From NCBI RefSeq assembly GCF_900454835.1, contig NZ_UGTM01000001.1, positions 744,501 through 808,500 of the forward strand: a DNA stretch of 64,000 nt. Reading direction: 5' to 3'. This stretch comes from Prevotella denticola. GTDB taxonomy: Bacteria > Bacteroidota > Bacteroidia > Bacteroidales > Bacteroidaceae. Shown piece by piece: positions 26,428-35,527 of the stretch. Numbering within the stretch: position 1 is the stretch's first letter; the number at the start of each line of letters is the position of its first letter. The notes beneath the pieces are model-generated. The model did not search any database and had not been told where the DNA came from. It saw nothing but the letters and a program-made list of their open reading frames with translations. The position numbers and the translations under genes were made by a program.

Positions 26428-28323
26428 ATGACCTATCTTGACATTCTTCATCAGTATTGGGGCTATCCTGACTTCCGGGGTATTCAGAAAGAGATTATCG
26501 AGAGTATTGGCGCAGGGAAAGATACTCTGGGCCTTATGCCGACGGGCGGAGGAAAGTCGCTCACCTTTCAGATTCCGGCCTTGGCACAGGACGGGGTATG
26601 TATAGTCATAACGCCTCTCATTGCCCTGATGAAAGACCAGGTCGATCATCTTCGTCATCAGGGTATTCCGGCGGCAGCCGTCTATTCCGGCATGCACCGT
26701 GATGCTATCGTGGCAACATTGGAGAACTGTGTTCTCGGTAGCACCAGGCTGCTTTATATATCACCGGAGCGCATCGGGTCGGACATCTTTCAGGTAAAGC
26801 TGCGGCACATGAAGGTCAGCTTCATCACTGTTGACGAAGCCCACTGCATCAGCCAGTGGGGTTATGATTTCCGTCCCTCTTACCTGCAGATTGCTGCTAT
26901 ACGCAGGCTGGTACCCGAAGCACCTGTCCTTGCATTGACGGCAACGGCCACGCCGGAGGTTGTTGATGACATTCAGGAACGTTTGGGATTCAAGGTGAAA
27001 AATGTCTTCCGCATGAGTTTCGAGCGGAAGAACCTTGCCTATGTTGTCCGGCAGACGGAAGACAAGGATGCTGAAATGGTGCATATCCTTCAGTCCGTTC
27101 CTCAGACAGCAATCATCTACTGCCGTAGCAGAAAGCGGACAAAGGATGTCGCGCAGAAGCTCACGGAATATGGAATTTCTGCCACATGGTATCATGCCGG
27201 GCTGGAGCCTGCCGTCAAGGACCAACGGCAGAACGACTGGCAGAACGACAGAATACGGGTCATAGTTGCGACAAACGCTTTCGGCATGGGAATCGACAAG
27301 CCGGATGTGCGGGTGGTTATCCATCTTGACTGCCCAAGTTCTTTGGAGGCCTACTTTCAGGAGGCCGGGCGTGCCGGACGTGACGGCAGGAAGGCGTATG
27401 CTGTCTTGCTTTATAATGGGAGTGACAGGCGGACACTGCAAAAGCGTGTTGAGGACACCTTCCCTCCAAAGGAGTATGTCCAGACTGTCTACGAGCATCT
27501 GGCTTATTTTTATCAAATAGGTGTAGGCAGCGGTGCCGGATGCACTTTTGAATTTCCGATAGACAGATTCTGTACCACTTTCAAGCATTTCCCTACCCGT
27601 GCAAATGCAGCACTCACCTTGCTGCAGCGGGCAGGCTACATAGACTATGAGCAGAATCCTGATACCCAGGCACGCATCCGTTTCCTGCTGAACCGTGACG
27701 ACCTTTACCGTCTCGATGCGCTCAGCGACAAGGAGAATGAAGTTGTCACGGCACTGCTCAGAAACTATGGCGGCCTGTTCTCAGATTACGGCTATGTGGA
27801 CGAGAGCTATATTGCCCAGGAGGCGGGACTCGACAGAAACCAGACCTATACGGTACTTGTCAACCTGAGCAAGAAGCGCATCATCAACTTCATTCCCCGA
27901 AAGAACACGCCGATTGTCCGATACAGGAGCGACCGTATTGACGGTGCGGACATTGTCCTTGACCGTAGTGTGTATGAAGACCGGAAAGCCCAGTTTGTGA
28001 AACGAATCCATTCGGTGATAGACTATGCACAGAACGGCCGTGTCTGTCGTAGCAGACAGTTGCTTAGATATTTTGGTGAAACGAAGTCGGTAGATTGCGG
28101 GCAGTGTGATGTATGCCTTTCACATACTGATACTGAAGACGGCGATGAGCGGAAACTGATCAGGCAACAGCTGCTGACACTGCTGGCTGACGGGAAAAAA
28201 CACCACATCACGGAAATACGCCGACTGAACAGTGACTGGGAACTCATTGGAGACGTGATGCGGGAAATGGTGCTGGAAGAGGACATCTGCATGGAGGGGA
28301 GCTTCCTGCTTCGCTCATGCTGA
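26428..28323 (+). CDS. recQ: ATP-dependent DNA helicase RecQ
   Basis: 3'-5' DNA helicase that acts with RecJ at stalled forks and in recombination. The 631-residue product has Walker A (MPTGGGKSLTFQ), DEAHCISQWGYDFRPSY, the motif VI region YFQEAGRAGRDGR, and an RQC zinc site (Cys in VCRSRQLL and DCGQCDVCL). A clear HRDC domain is not seen at the C-terminus, which is not rare in short RecQ proteins. Confidence 0.95.
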   Translation: MTYLDILHQYWGYPDFRGIQKEIIESIGAGKDTLGLMPTGGGKSLTFQIPALAQDGVCIVITPLIALMKDQVDHLRHQGIPAAAVYSGMHRDAIVATLENCVLGSTRLLYISPERIGSDIFQVKLRHMKVSFITVDEAHCISQWGYDFRPSYLQIAAIRRLVPEAPVLALTATATPEVVDDIQERLGFKVKNVFRMSFERKNLAYVVRQTEDKDAEMVHILQSVPQTAIIYCRSRKRTKDVAQKLTEYGISATWYHAGLEPAVKDQRQNDWQNDRIRVIVATNAFGMGIDKPDVRVVIHLDCPSSLEAYFQEAGRAGRDGRKAYAVLLYNGSDRRTLQKRVEDTFPPKEYVQTVYEHLAYFYQIGVGSGAGCTFEFPIDRFCTTFKHFPTRANAALTLLQRAGYIDYEQNPDTQARIRFLLNRDDLYRLDALSDKENEVVTALLRNYGGLFSDYGYVDESYIAQEAGLDRNQTYTVLVNLSKKRIINFIPRKNTPIVRYRSDRIDGADIVLDRSVYEDRKAQFVKRIHSVIDYAQNGRVCRSRQLLRYFGETKSVDCGQCDVCLSHTDTEDGDERKLIRQQLLTLLADGKKHHITEIRRLNSDWELIGDVMREMVLEEDICMEGSFLLRSC

Positions 28324-28387
28324 CTCTCTCTCTGCAGAGACAGACGGTTTCCGGTATGACACAGACAGATTTTCTCGTAAGATGGTT

Positions 28388-28424
28388 AAAAAAAGGACAT
28401 ACGTGTTGTGCGTACGTCCTTTAC
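28388..28424. terminator. terminator between recQ and the thioesterase
   Basis: AAAGGACaTACG (28392-28403) pairs with CGTAcGTCCTTT (28411-28422). It has A-rich sequence on the left and lies between convergent genes. Confidence 0.75.
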
Positions 28425-28485
28425 CGATTATGATATACAGTTCAAACATGAATGTCTGTCAAAGTCGTTCGTACTGACAACATTC

Positions 28486-29250
28486 CTATGAGAACAGTAC
28501 TCTGCAACGGCAGACTTCAATCTCCTCTCCTCGGGTACAGTCTTTTGTGATTCTTATATTGAAGTCCACTTCCGTATCTCCCTGTTCACGGTAAAAACAC
28601 AGTCTGTCGCCTTGATGCGACTCTGCAACATAGGCAATCTCGAACCGCCTGACCGTATGCTGCCGGTACCAGTCCAGATTCCATAAGTCCAGGACATGTT
28701 CGATGTATTTCACAGAGTTGATATGGCCATTGATATCGACATCATTATAGCAGGTGTCTATTATCCGTATGGGTTCGGCATTAAAAGACAGTTTCACACG
28801 AGATGATTTTGCTATCGGGCAGGGACTTTCCCGGTCGATATACTCATTAATCAGACCGCCGCGTACGGCAGTGATATCCACAGGCTGGCGCGTCCTCACA
28901 TCAATCATCGCCCAGATGCTCTTCCCATAGCCATAGACATGACCAGTATCACCTGTTATCTTGAAGTTGCGGCTTGTAAAAAACCTCATTACGTCATCAA
29001 CCCAAGTCTCTACAAAGAACCTGTCATACGCCTGCGGCATATCCTTCATATCAATTGCCAGCCGGCTCAACACCCATGTCTTATTGACAGTATTGAGATA
29101 GTTCATCCCATAACCGCGCTCATTGCTGTGGAAATCAGCTGCATTCAGCAGGTGATTGCCTAAATGTCCCATGAATAGATGATTGGAGAAGTCGCAATGA
29201 AACGGCTCTGCCAGGAATTCATATCTCCCTGTTTTTGATAACTTTTCCAT
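28486..29250 (-). CDS. acyl-ACP thioesterase
   Basis: Releases fatty acids from acyl carrier protein in the cytosol. The 254-residue protein has two hot-dog halves of the acyl-ACP thioesterase family: RYEFLAEPFHCDFSNHLFMGHLGNHLL in the first and NDVDINGHINSVKYIEHVLDLW in the second, where Asn/His residues are catalytic. The frame is open to 29433 but would cross the ompA terminator, so the ATG at 29250 is chosen. Confidence 0.88.
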   Translation of the reverse strand: MEKLSKTGRYEFLAEPFHCDFSNHLFMGHLGNHLLNAADFHSNERGYGMNYLNTVNKTWVLSRLAIDMKDMPQAYDRFFVETWVDDVMRFFTSRNFKITGDTGHVYGYGKSIWAMIDVRTRQPVDITAVRGGLINEYIDRESPCPIAKSSRVKLSFNAEPIRIIDTCYNDVDINGHINSVKYIEHVLDLWNLDWYRQHTVRRFEIAYVAESHQGDRLCFYREQGDTEVDFNIRITKDCTRGEEIEVCRCRVLFS

Positions 29251-29432
29251 CTTGTTTTTCCCTTCTATTTCACATAACTGATGTCCTGTTGCTACGACCG
29301 GAGATGTGTGGATATACAACGAAGACCGGACAATGATATTTTCTCTGGCAGGACGGATATGCTGGCTGTCCTCTTCTACACCTTGAGACATCCTGCTGGA
29401 AACAGCTCTTGTTGTCTTCGTCATAGTCTTCA

Positions 29433-29466
29433 AAAAAGGGATGCATCACAACTGATGCATCCCCGA
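29433..29466 (-). terminator. terminator of the OmpA-like gene
   Basis: GGGATGCATCA (29438-29448) pairs with TGATGCATCCC (29453-29463); on the minus strand it is followed by TTTTTTGAAG. Confidence 0.88.
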
Positions 29467-29512
29467 TAACTCTATTCAGTCTGAAGGGTATACCTTCTTG
29501 AACTGCGTATAC

Positions 29513-30658
29513 TTACTTTACGTAAACAACTGCGAGACGATTAGAAGTCGTACCCTGTACGCCCTTGCCGGTAGCCTCGTCAACGTTTACGCCACGAGCC
29601 TTGAGGTAGTTGGCAACTACGTCAGCACGAGCCTGTGACAGACGGTCGTTGATTTCCTTAGAACCCTCTGGAGAAGCTGTACCGATAACCTGGACGTGAG
29701 AGCCTTCCTTGATGTTGTTCAAAGCAGACTTAGCGTCGTTTGTAAGAGCATACTTGCCCTGTGCGAATGTTACGAATACGAGGTCGGAAACGGTGAACTC
29801 CTTAACGGCCGGAACTTCCTTGACAACCTCCTTGGTGATAACCTCTGGCTTGCGGTTGCGGAGCTCGTTGATCTGTGCGTTCAGAGCGTCAATCTCAGCC
29901 TGGTCGCGCGGAGTAACGATTGTGAAGTTGTGAGTACCGTTAGAGTTCTTGAACTTGTAAACGACACCTGCATTCAGCTGTACGAATGAGTTGTTGATGT
30001 TGTAAGCTGGCTGACCTGCATTTGAACCTGCCTTGTAGCCGTAGTCAGTAGTATAGTCGACCAATTCTGTTGTTGGAGGTACAGTATTCTTGATTCGAAC
30101 AGTCTTCTTTGTAGACTGACCAAGGAAGGCGAAGTTGATAGAAGGCTCAACATATACCTGCCACTGCTTCTCTGAACCGAAGTTGAAAGCGAAATCAAGA
30201 GCTGCCTTGGAAGTCATACGGTTACGCTGACCAGAAGTAAGTTCCTTGAAAGCCTTGTCGCTTGTGAACAGATGTGCCCAGCCGAGACCATAGAGTGCGC
30301 TGACTTCGAATGTACGAGGCTCACCCTTGTAGCCACCGAACCAGTTGCTCAGGTTTACAGTACCGAGCAGGCTGACGTTTGTAGCACGAACGACAGTACC
30401 TGTTGAACCCCAAGGCTTGTTTGAGAAGTATGCGTTACCCTCAACTGCGAGACCGAAAACTGGAGTGAAGTAGCGGCCGACACGGATACCTGCATTAGGA
30501 TCGAGGTCGCTCAACCACTTGTGACCTGTTGTCTTTGTTGCAACACCACCGTTAATACCTACGTAGATGTTGTCAAATGTCTTGCTTTCTGCAACTGTCT
30601 GAGCAGATACAGATGCTGCCATAGAAGCAGCTGCTAACATTAAAACTAACTTTTTCAT
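29513..30658 (-). CDS. OmpA-family major outer-membrane protein
   Basis: A 381-residue protein: signal peptide ending SVSAQ, an N-terminal beta-barrel of about 230 residues, a coiled-coil linker (PRDQAEIDALNAQINELRNRKPEV, in part) and a C-terminal OmpA peptidoglycan-binding domain (residues about 285-381) with VIGTASPEGSKEINDRLSQARADVVANYL and final SNRLAVVYVK. Tethers the outer membrane to peptidoglycan. A consensus promoter upstream and a strong terminator suggest an abundant single-gene transcript. Confidence 0.92.
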   Translation of the reverse strand: MKKLVLMLAAASMAASVSAQTVAESKTFDNIYVGINGGVATKTTGHKWLSDLDPNAGIRVGRYFTPVFGLAVEGNAYFSNKPWGSTGTVVRATNVSLLGTVNLSNWFGGYKGEPRTFEVSALYGLGWAHLFTSDKAFKELTSGQRNRMTSKAALDFAFNFGSEKQWQVYVEPSINFAFLGQSTKKTVRIKNTVPPTTELVDYTTDYGYKAGSNAGQPAYNINNSFVQLNAGVVYKFKNSNGTHNFTIVTPRDQAEIDALNAQINELRNRKPEVITKEVVKEVPAVKEFTVSDLVFVTFAQGKYALTNDAKSALNNIKEGSHVQVIGTASPEGSKEINDRLSQARADVVANYLKARGVNVDEATGKGVQGTTSNRLAVVYVK

Positions 30659-30720
30659 TTCTCTCTGAATTAATTAATATTTATAATAAAATGTATTGTA
30701 TCAATGTCTTAAATCGGCTG

Positions 30721-30752
30721 CAAAGTAATAAAAAAATAATGAAACAACCAAA
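30721..30752 (-). promoter_or_regulatory. promoter of the OmpA-like gene
   Basis: On the minus strand TTTG (30749-30752), 20 bases, then TTACTTTG (30721-30728), one mismatch from TAnnTTTG. The leader to the ATG at 30658 is about 55 bases. Confidence 0.65.
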
Positions 30753-30929
30753 TGTTTTTGAAAAAAAATGTGCACAACACCCCCTGTTGTGAGCAAAAGA
30801 AACCACAAAGATGGAATTACAGGACAATCTGTTACTGTGACGACGGTATCGATCGACATGAAATCGCATAGGCAAGTAGTATACGATGTTGTTATGGAGT
30901 GAAGCTTTCAATATGTCAGTCCGGAACTT

Positions 30930-31427
30930 ATTTCGGGACAGTAGATCTTTCGTGGGGGTAGACTCATTCTGCTTATAAAAAATCTTCTGAAGTTTAGAGT
31001 GGCCAGGATGCTGACAATGAGGACAGGATTACCGACTATTTACTGCAAAAGTTTATTTCTCATTTGCTGTCACTTTTAACATTCTTCACTAATACATTGT
31101 TTATTAGTTTGTTATATGTATTTACAGAGTGACGGTAGTGACAGGAAAATAATTTCATAGCAGACCGGTCACAGGCACATCTGCCTTGGATGAATGTCAG
31201 ACTATGTTTTATCCTAAAGTATATTCTTCTGCGGCAGACTCTTTATCAGGAAATGTTTATTCAGAAAACTTACATTCAAACTACTTCTATCCGGTTATAA
31301 TGCTTAACGTGATCCGTACTAAGCCTTGACACCATTGGTGTACACCCTCGACACCATTCGTGTTTACCCTCGGCACACTGACAGTAAAGAATCAGTGGAG
31401 GTAAATGATAATCCCCATTAATTATCT
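30930..31427 (-). repeat. 0.5-kb conserved non-coding element, copy A
   Basis: This stretch is the reverse complement of 44212-44686, matching at roughly five of six bases by eye over its whole length, apart from a central block of about 45 bases in A that is about 20 bases shorter in B. Shared landmarks are AGATAATTAATGGGGATTAT at one end and ATCTACTGTCCCGAAAT at the other. No ORF of 60 codons lies in either copy. It contains a two-unit 22-base palindromic repeat (31326-31369). It occupies most of the gene-free 30.7-31.6 kb region. Confidence 0.9.
31326..31369. repeat. 22-base-period palindromic units inside copy A (ACACC/GGTGT type)
   Basis: TTGACACCATTGGTGTACA (31326) and TCGACACCATTCGTGTTTA (31348) are adjacent units of exactly 22 bases, each ending CCC, followed by a partial third TCGGCACAC (31370). 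Units begin T-T/C-G and are palindromic, as in the GGGAAC/GTTCCC arrays. Confidence 0.75.
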
Positions 31428-31454
31428 GGTCCACTTACTTAGGTGCAGCACAAG

Positions 31455-31491
31455 AAAAAAGGGACCCGTGGCATCACTGCTAAGGTCCCTC
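31455..31491 (-). terminator. terminator of the ffh-folD-vor operon
   Basis: AGGGACC (31460-31466) pairs with GGTCCCT (31484-31490); on the minus strand the hairpin is followed by TTTTTTCTTG. Confidence 0.8.
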
Positions 31492-31658
31492 AAACAAATT
31501 AGAGAGTTATAAAAAATCAGGTTTTTCTGTTTGACTCTTCAATACCGGTTGCAGGCTTTCAGCTTGACTCTGCAATGCCATGCAGCAGTGCGCACTCTTG
31601 ATCGCTGCAATGGCAATCAAGGGTCTTCAGCTTGGCTCTGCCTGCCAGACTGTAGATC

Positions 31659-32210
31659 TTATTCCAGCTTGCTGTTGGAAATGATCTTCATACCCTCTTC
31701 CACAGCCTGCATATTCAGTGGAATAAGGTTATGATGACGTTCCGGGAGACTCTTGAAGAGAGCTTTCTTCAGTCCGTCGGTACTTACTACAGGACAGACC
31801 TTGAGTAATCCGCCCAGAACAATCATATTGAACACCTTGGCATTCTTCATTTCTGCAGCCTTGTCCATTGCGTTGATGCGATAGACTGCAATATCCTTAC
31901 GTCTCGGAGGACTTATGACACCATAGCCGTCATAAATAAGAATGCCACCCGGTTTCACCTTGGGTTCGAACTTATCCAGTGAAGGCTGGTTCAGGACGAT
32001 TGCCACATCATACTTGCTGAGGATGGGAGAAGAGATGCGTTCGTCACTTACGATGACCGTCACATTGGCTGTTCCGCCACGCTGTTCCGGTCCATAGGCA
32101 GGCATCCAGGTTACCTCCTTTTCTTCCATCAGCCCCGAGTAAGCCAGAATCTTACCCATTGAGAGTACACCCTGGCCGCCGAAACCACTAATTATTATCT
32201 CTTTTTTCAT
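31659..32210 (-). CDS. 2-oxoacid:ferredoxin oxidoreductase, gamma subunit
   Basis: A 183-residue gamma subunit of the pyruvate/ketoisovalerate:ferredoxin oxidoreductase family. The signature FGGQGVLSMGKILAYSGL is at the N-terminus, with the conserved MPAYGPEQRGGTANVTV. It works with the alpha, beta and ferredoxin subunits encoded upstream to oxidise a 2-oxoacid to acyl-CoA and reduce ferredoxin in the cytosol. Last gene of the operon. Confidence 0.92.
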   Translation of the reverse strand: MKKEIIISGFGGQGVLSMGKILAYSGLMEEKEVTWMPAYGPEQRGGTANVTVIVSDERISSPILSKYDVAIVLNQPSLDKFEPKVKPGGILIYDGYGVISPPRRKDIAVYRINAMDKAAEMKNAKVFNMIVLGGLLKVCPVVSTDGLKKALFKSLPERHHNLIPLNMQAVEEGMKIISNSKLE

Positions 32211-32309
32211 TTTACACCTTTTTATATATTAAGGAACAGATAATGCATCAAAGATAGTCCCAATAGGGAATATCTTACCTGTTTTCCACTGACAGCCACC
32301 TTCCTATTC

Positions 32310-33077
32310 CTATAGGCCGGTTGTATCTTTCAGGTCTCCCTTTTGGTATTCCGGGAACATATTTTCCCGCATCCACTCGTTCGCTTTCACCGGAGTGAGC
32401 TTCCAGCCACTGTTGCAGGTGGCAACAATCTCTACCAGCGAGCTGCCTTTTCCCTGCATACTTGCTTCGAAGGCCTTGCGAATCGCACGTTTCGCCTTGT
32501 TGATTGAAGCGACCGTATCAACACTCTGGCGGGTCACATAGCAGGTACCTTTCAGATGGCTTGCCAGCTCTGTAATGTTCAGATTGTAGCCATGAAGAGC
32601 CGGCTCACGGCCATAAGGGCAGGTTGCGGTTTTCTGACCGATAAGCGTAGTGGGTGCCATCTGCCCACCTGTCATGCCATAGATTGCATTGTTGATGAAG
32701 ATGATCGGAAAGTGCTCACCACGGTTCAGTGCATGGATTGTCTCGGCAGTACCGATACAAGCCAGATCGCCGTCGCCCTGATAAGTGAAGACGAGGCGGT
32801 CCGGCCACAGCCGCTTGATACCTGTCGCCACAGCCGGGGCACGTCCATGCGGTGCCTCCTGCCAGTCAATATCAAGATAACGATAAGCGAAGACTGCACA
32901 TCCCACAGGGCAGACTCCGACCGCCTTGTCGCTCATTCCCATTTCCTCGATTACCTCTGCAACCAACTTATGAACCACACCATGTGAACAACCTGGACAA
33001 TAATGCATTGTCGTTTCGTTCATCAAGGCAGGCTTCTTATACACCAGATTTTCCGGTGAAATAATCTCATTTGCCAT
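32310..33077 (-). CDS. 2-oxoacid:ferredoxin oxidoreductase, beta (TPP) subunit
   Basis: A 255-residue thiamine-diphosphate subunit. The TPP motif GDGDLACIGTAETIHAL ... FINNAIYGMTGGQMAPTT is complete, and HYCPGCSHGVVH carries Cys residues near the N-terminus that ligate an iron-sulfur cluster in homologues. Follows the alpha subunit by 18 bases. Confidence 0.93.
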   Translation of the reverse strand: MANEIISPENLVYKKPALMNETTMHYCPGCSHGVVHKLVAEVIEEMGMSDKAVGVCPVGCAVFAYRYLDIDWQEAPHGRAPAVATGIKRLWPDRLVFTYQGDGDLACIGTAETIHALNRGEHFPIIFINNAIYGMTGGQMAPTTLIGQKTATCPYGREPALHGYNLNITELASHLKGTCYVTRQSVDTVASINKAKRAIRKAFEASMQGKGSSLVEIVATCNSGWKLTPVKANEWMRENMFPEYQKGDLKDTTGL

Positions 33078-33095
33078 AATACACGTCCTCCCTCA

Positions 33096-34181
33096 TTACT
33101 TTATCAACGTTTTCTTGAGTGCCTTGACAATCTCTTCCGGGTCGGGAACGATACCTCCCAGACGGCCGAAATGCTCTACCGGCAATGCTCCGTTGACAGC
33201 CAGACGGACATCCTGTACCATCTGACCGGCATTGATTTCGCTCACCAGCACACCTTTCTTCCCCTTGCAGAGTTCTGCAAGCTGTCTGCTTGGGAAGGGC
33301 CAGAGAGTTATCGGACGGAACAGACCGACCTTCAACCCAGCCTCCCGGGCCAGCTCAACGGCTTTCTCTCCGATACGTGCGGCACTGCCGAAACTGACGA
33401 TTATGTATTCCGCATCGTCACACAGCTGTGCTTCGAAACGCACTTCGTTCTCACATATCTGCCGATACTTCTCCTGTAAGTGGAGGTTTCTCTGTTCCAT
33501 TACTTCTGGCTTCAATTCCAGAGACGTAATGATATTCGGCGTACGGTCCTGCGTGCGTCCGATAGAGGCCCATGGACATTCCTTTCGGATTTCTTCCTCC
33601 GTACGGCGCGGTTTCACCGGCGGGAGAACCACTTTCTCCATCATCTGTCCGATTACGCCATCAGACAGAATCATGGCCGGGTTACGGTATCTGAAAGCCA
33701 GTTCAAAGGCCAGATCGACAAAATCGGCCATTTCCTGAACGGAATTCGGAGCCAATACAATCACATTGTAATCACCATTACCACCGCCACGCGTTGCCTG
33801 GAAATAATCGCTCTGACTTGGCTGAATCGTACCAAGGCCAGGGCCTCCGCGCTGTACATTGACAAACACGCCGGGCAGCTCAGCACCGGCCATATAGCTG
33901 ATGCCTTCCTGCATCAAGGCGACACCAGGTGATGAAGAACTCGTCAGTACCCGCTTCCCAGCACCTGCGCCTCCGTAGATCATGTTGATAGATGCCACCT
34001 CGCTCTCAGCCTGCAGGACAACCATGCCGGTTGTCTCCCACGGCTTCAACGCTGCCAGTGTCTCGATTATCTCACTCTGAGGGGTAATGGGATAGCCGAA
34101 ATAACCGTCTGTACCACAACGGATGGCGGCATGGGCGATGGCCTCGTTCCCCTTCATTAATTTTACTTCTTGTTCTGCCAT
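33096..34181 (-). CDS. vorB: 2-oxoacid:ferredoxin oxidoreductase, alpha subunit (VorB-like)
   Basis: A 361-residue alpha subunit with GYFGYPITPQSEIIETLA, the CoA/pyrimidine region SSSSPGVALMQEGISYMAGAELP, and RGGPGLGTIQPSQSDYFQA. The size and gene order (ferredoxin, alpha, beta, gamma) match the branched-chain 2-oxoacid (Vor) or 2-oxoglutarate (Kor) type; substrate is not certain. Bacteroidales use such enzymes to make branched acyl-CoA or to fix CO2 reductively. Confidence 0.9.
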   Translation of the reverse strand: MAEQEVKLMKGNEAIAHAAIRCGTDGYFGYPITPQSEIIETLAALKPWETTGMVVLQAESEVASINMIYGGAGAGKRVLTSSSSPGVALMQEGISYMAGAELPGVFVNVQRGGPGLGTIQPSQSDYFQATRGGGNGDYNVIVLAPNSVQEMADFVDLAFELAFRYRNPAMILSDGVIGQMMEKVVLPPVKPRRTEEEIRKECPWASIGRTQDRTPNIITSLELKPEVMEQRNLHLQEKYRQICENEVRFEAQLCDDAEYIIVSFGSAARIGEKAVELAREAGLKVGLFRPITLWPFPSRQLAELCKGKKGVLVSEINAGQMVQDVRLAVNGALPVEHFGRLGGIVPDPEEIVKALKKTLIK

Positions 34182-34184
34182 AAA

Positions 34185-34418
34185 TTATTCCTCCACTTTC
34201 TTGCGATAAACCATAATGCAGCCGTCAGGGCAGACCATTGCACAGGCAGCGCAACCGATACAGGCCTCCGGAACGGCGGCTTCAACATACGGATATCCGT
34301 GGACATTCACCTTCTTCTGAGCCAAGGCAATCACATCTTTCGGGCATGCAACGATGCACAACTCGCATCCTTTGCAGCGGTCAGTGTTCACTACGATGGC
34401 ACCTTTCATCTTGCTCAT
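34185..34418 (-). CDS. 2[4Fe-4S] ferredoxin subunit of the oxidoreductase
   Basis: A 77-residue ferredoxin with two complete clusters: CKGCELCIVACP and CIGCAACAMVCP. It is the electron acceptor subunit of the Vor complex. It begins 12 bases after the TPR gene stop and ends 3 bases before the alpha-subunit ATG. Confidence 0.95.
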   Translation of the reverse strand: MSKMKGAIVVNTDRCKGCELCIVACPKDVIALAQKKVNVHGYPYVEAAVPEACIGCAACAMVCPDGCIMVYRKKVEE

Positions 34419-34430
34419 AGTTTTTGTATT

Positions 34431-34610
34431 TTAAGGATTGTATGCATCCTTGTTATAGAAGTTGAGAATACTCTCCAGCATCTCTTTTGCCACGACTGCC
34501 GGCGAATCGGGATCCAACTCGATGGCCTCCATGTAATTGGCCAAGGCATTCTGCCAGTCTCCCCTCTTCCGGCATTCGTTTCCCAGTTGGAAATATTCTT
34601 CGGCTGTCAT
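34431..34610 (-). CDS. small TPR-motif protein
   Basis: A 59-residue ORF beginning MTAEEYFQLGNECRKRGDWQ. It fits one tetratricopeptide repeat (LGNEC..RGDWQNALANYMEAIELDPDSP) plus a short C-terminal helix ending FYNKDAYNP. The ATG at 34610 directly abuts the folD stop (34611-34613), and the gene ends 12 bases before the ferredoxin start, so it is embedded in the operon. A scaffold or assembly role for the Vor complex is inferred only from position. Confidence 0.85.
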   Translation of the reverse strand: MTAEEYFQLGNECRKRGDWQNALANYMEAIELDPDSPAVVAKEMLESILNFYNKDAYNP

Positions 34611-35495
34611 TTACTTGTAAAATTCTCTCTTGCCCGCAGCAAGCGTATTCTTCATCAGCGAGCAGATAGTCATGGGGCCGACGCCACCCGGTACGGGGGT
34701 AATGAAAGAACAAAGAGGTGCGACCTCGTCGAACTTCACATCACCGTTCAACCGGAAACCGCTCTTGCGGGTTTCATCGGCAACACGTGTAGTACCGACG
34801 TCAACGACAACTGCTCCCGGTTTCACCATGTCTGCCGTCACGAAGTCGGGTCTGCCTATAGCGGCAATGATGATATCAGCTTCCCGGCACTCTTTCTTCA
34901 GGTCCTTTGAATGGGAGTGGCAGACCGTCACCGTTGCGTCACCGTACTGTTTCTGCATCATCAGCTGTGCCATGGGCTTGCCGACGATGTTGCTGCGGCC
35001 GAGAATGACACATTTCCTGCCGGAAGTTTCGATTTTGTAATGTTGCAGGAGCGTTAGGATTCCCAGCGGGGTCGCTGATATGAAGCAGGGAAGGCCGATG
35101 GACATACGCCCGACATTGATCGGATGGAATCCGTCAACATCCTTGCGGTAGTCAATAGCCATGATGATTTTCTGCTCGTCGATGTGTTTCGGCAAAGGCA
35201 GCTGGACGATAAACCCGTCCACATCCACGTCCTTGTTCAATTTTTCTACGCAGGCCAGAAGCTCCGCTTCGGTAACATCAGCCTCGAAACGGATGAGGGT
35301 AGACTTGAATCCGCATTGTTCACATGCAATCACCTTATTCTTCACATAGGTTTCGCTTCCCCCGTCATGCCCCACCAATATGGCTGCAAGATGAGGTTGC
35401 TTTCCACCTGCGGCTACAATAGCCTTCACTTCTCCGGCAATCTCCTGCTTGATGGCAGTAGCGGTTGCCTTTCCGTCGATTAACTGATATTCCAT
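34611..35495 (-). CDS. folD: methylenetetrahydrofolate dehydrogenase/cyclohydrolase
   Basis: Bifunctional folate one-carbon enzyme of 294 residues. Seen: [18 protein letters not shown] with the catalytic Tyr and Lys, [27 protein letters not shown] (NADP loop) and the C-terminal [12 protein letters not shown]. It follows ffh by 32 bases in the same operon. Confidence 0.97.
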   Translation of the reverse strand: MEYQLIDGKATATAIKQEIAGEVKAIVAAGGKQPHLAAILVGHDGGSETYVKNKVIACEQCGFKSTLIRFEADVTEAELLACVEKLNKDVDVDGFIVQLPLPKHIDEQKIIMAIDYRKDVDGFHPINVGRMSIGLPCFISATPLGILTLLQHYKIETSGRKCVILGRSNIVGKPMAQLMMQKQYGDATVTVCHSHSKDLKKECREADIIIAAIGRPDFVTADMVKPGAVVVDVGTTRVADETRKSGFRLNGDVKFDEVAPLCSFITPVPGGVGPMTICSLMKNTLAAGKREFYK

Positions 35496-35527
35496 AGTAA
35501 AATATTATTTGATAAATAGATTTCCTT

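Noticed and set aside
31531..31658. short direct repeats of CTTCAGCTTGRCTCTGC type
   Set aside because: Only two imperfect copies about 65 bases apart; too weak to call a feature.
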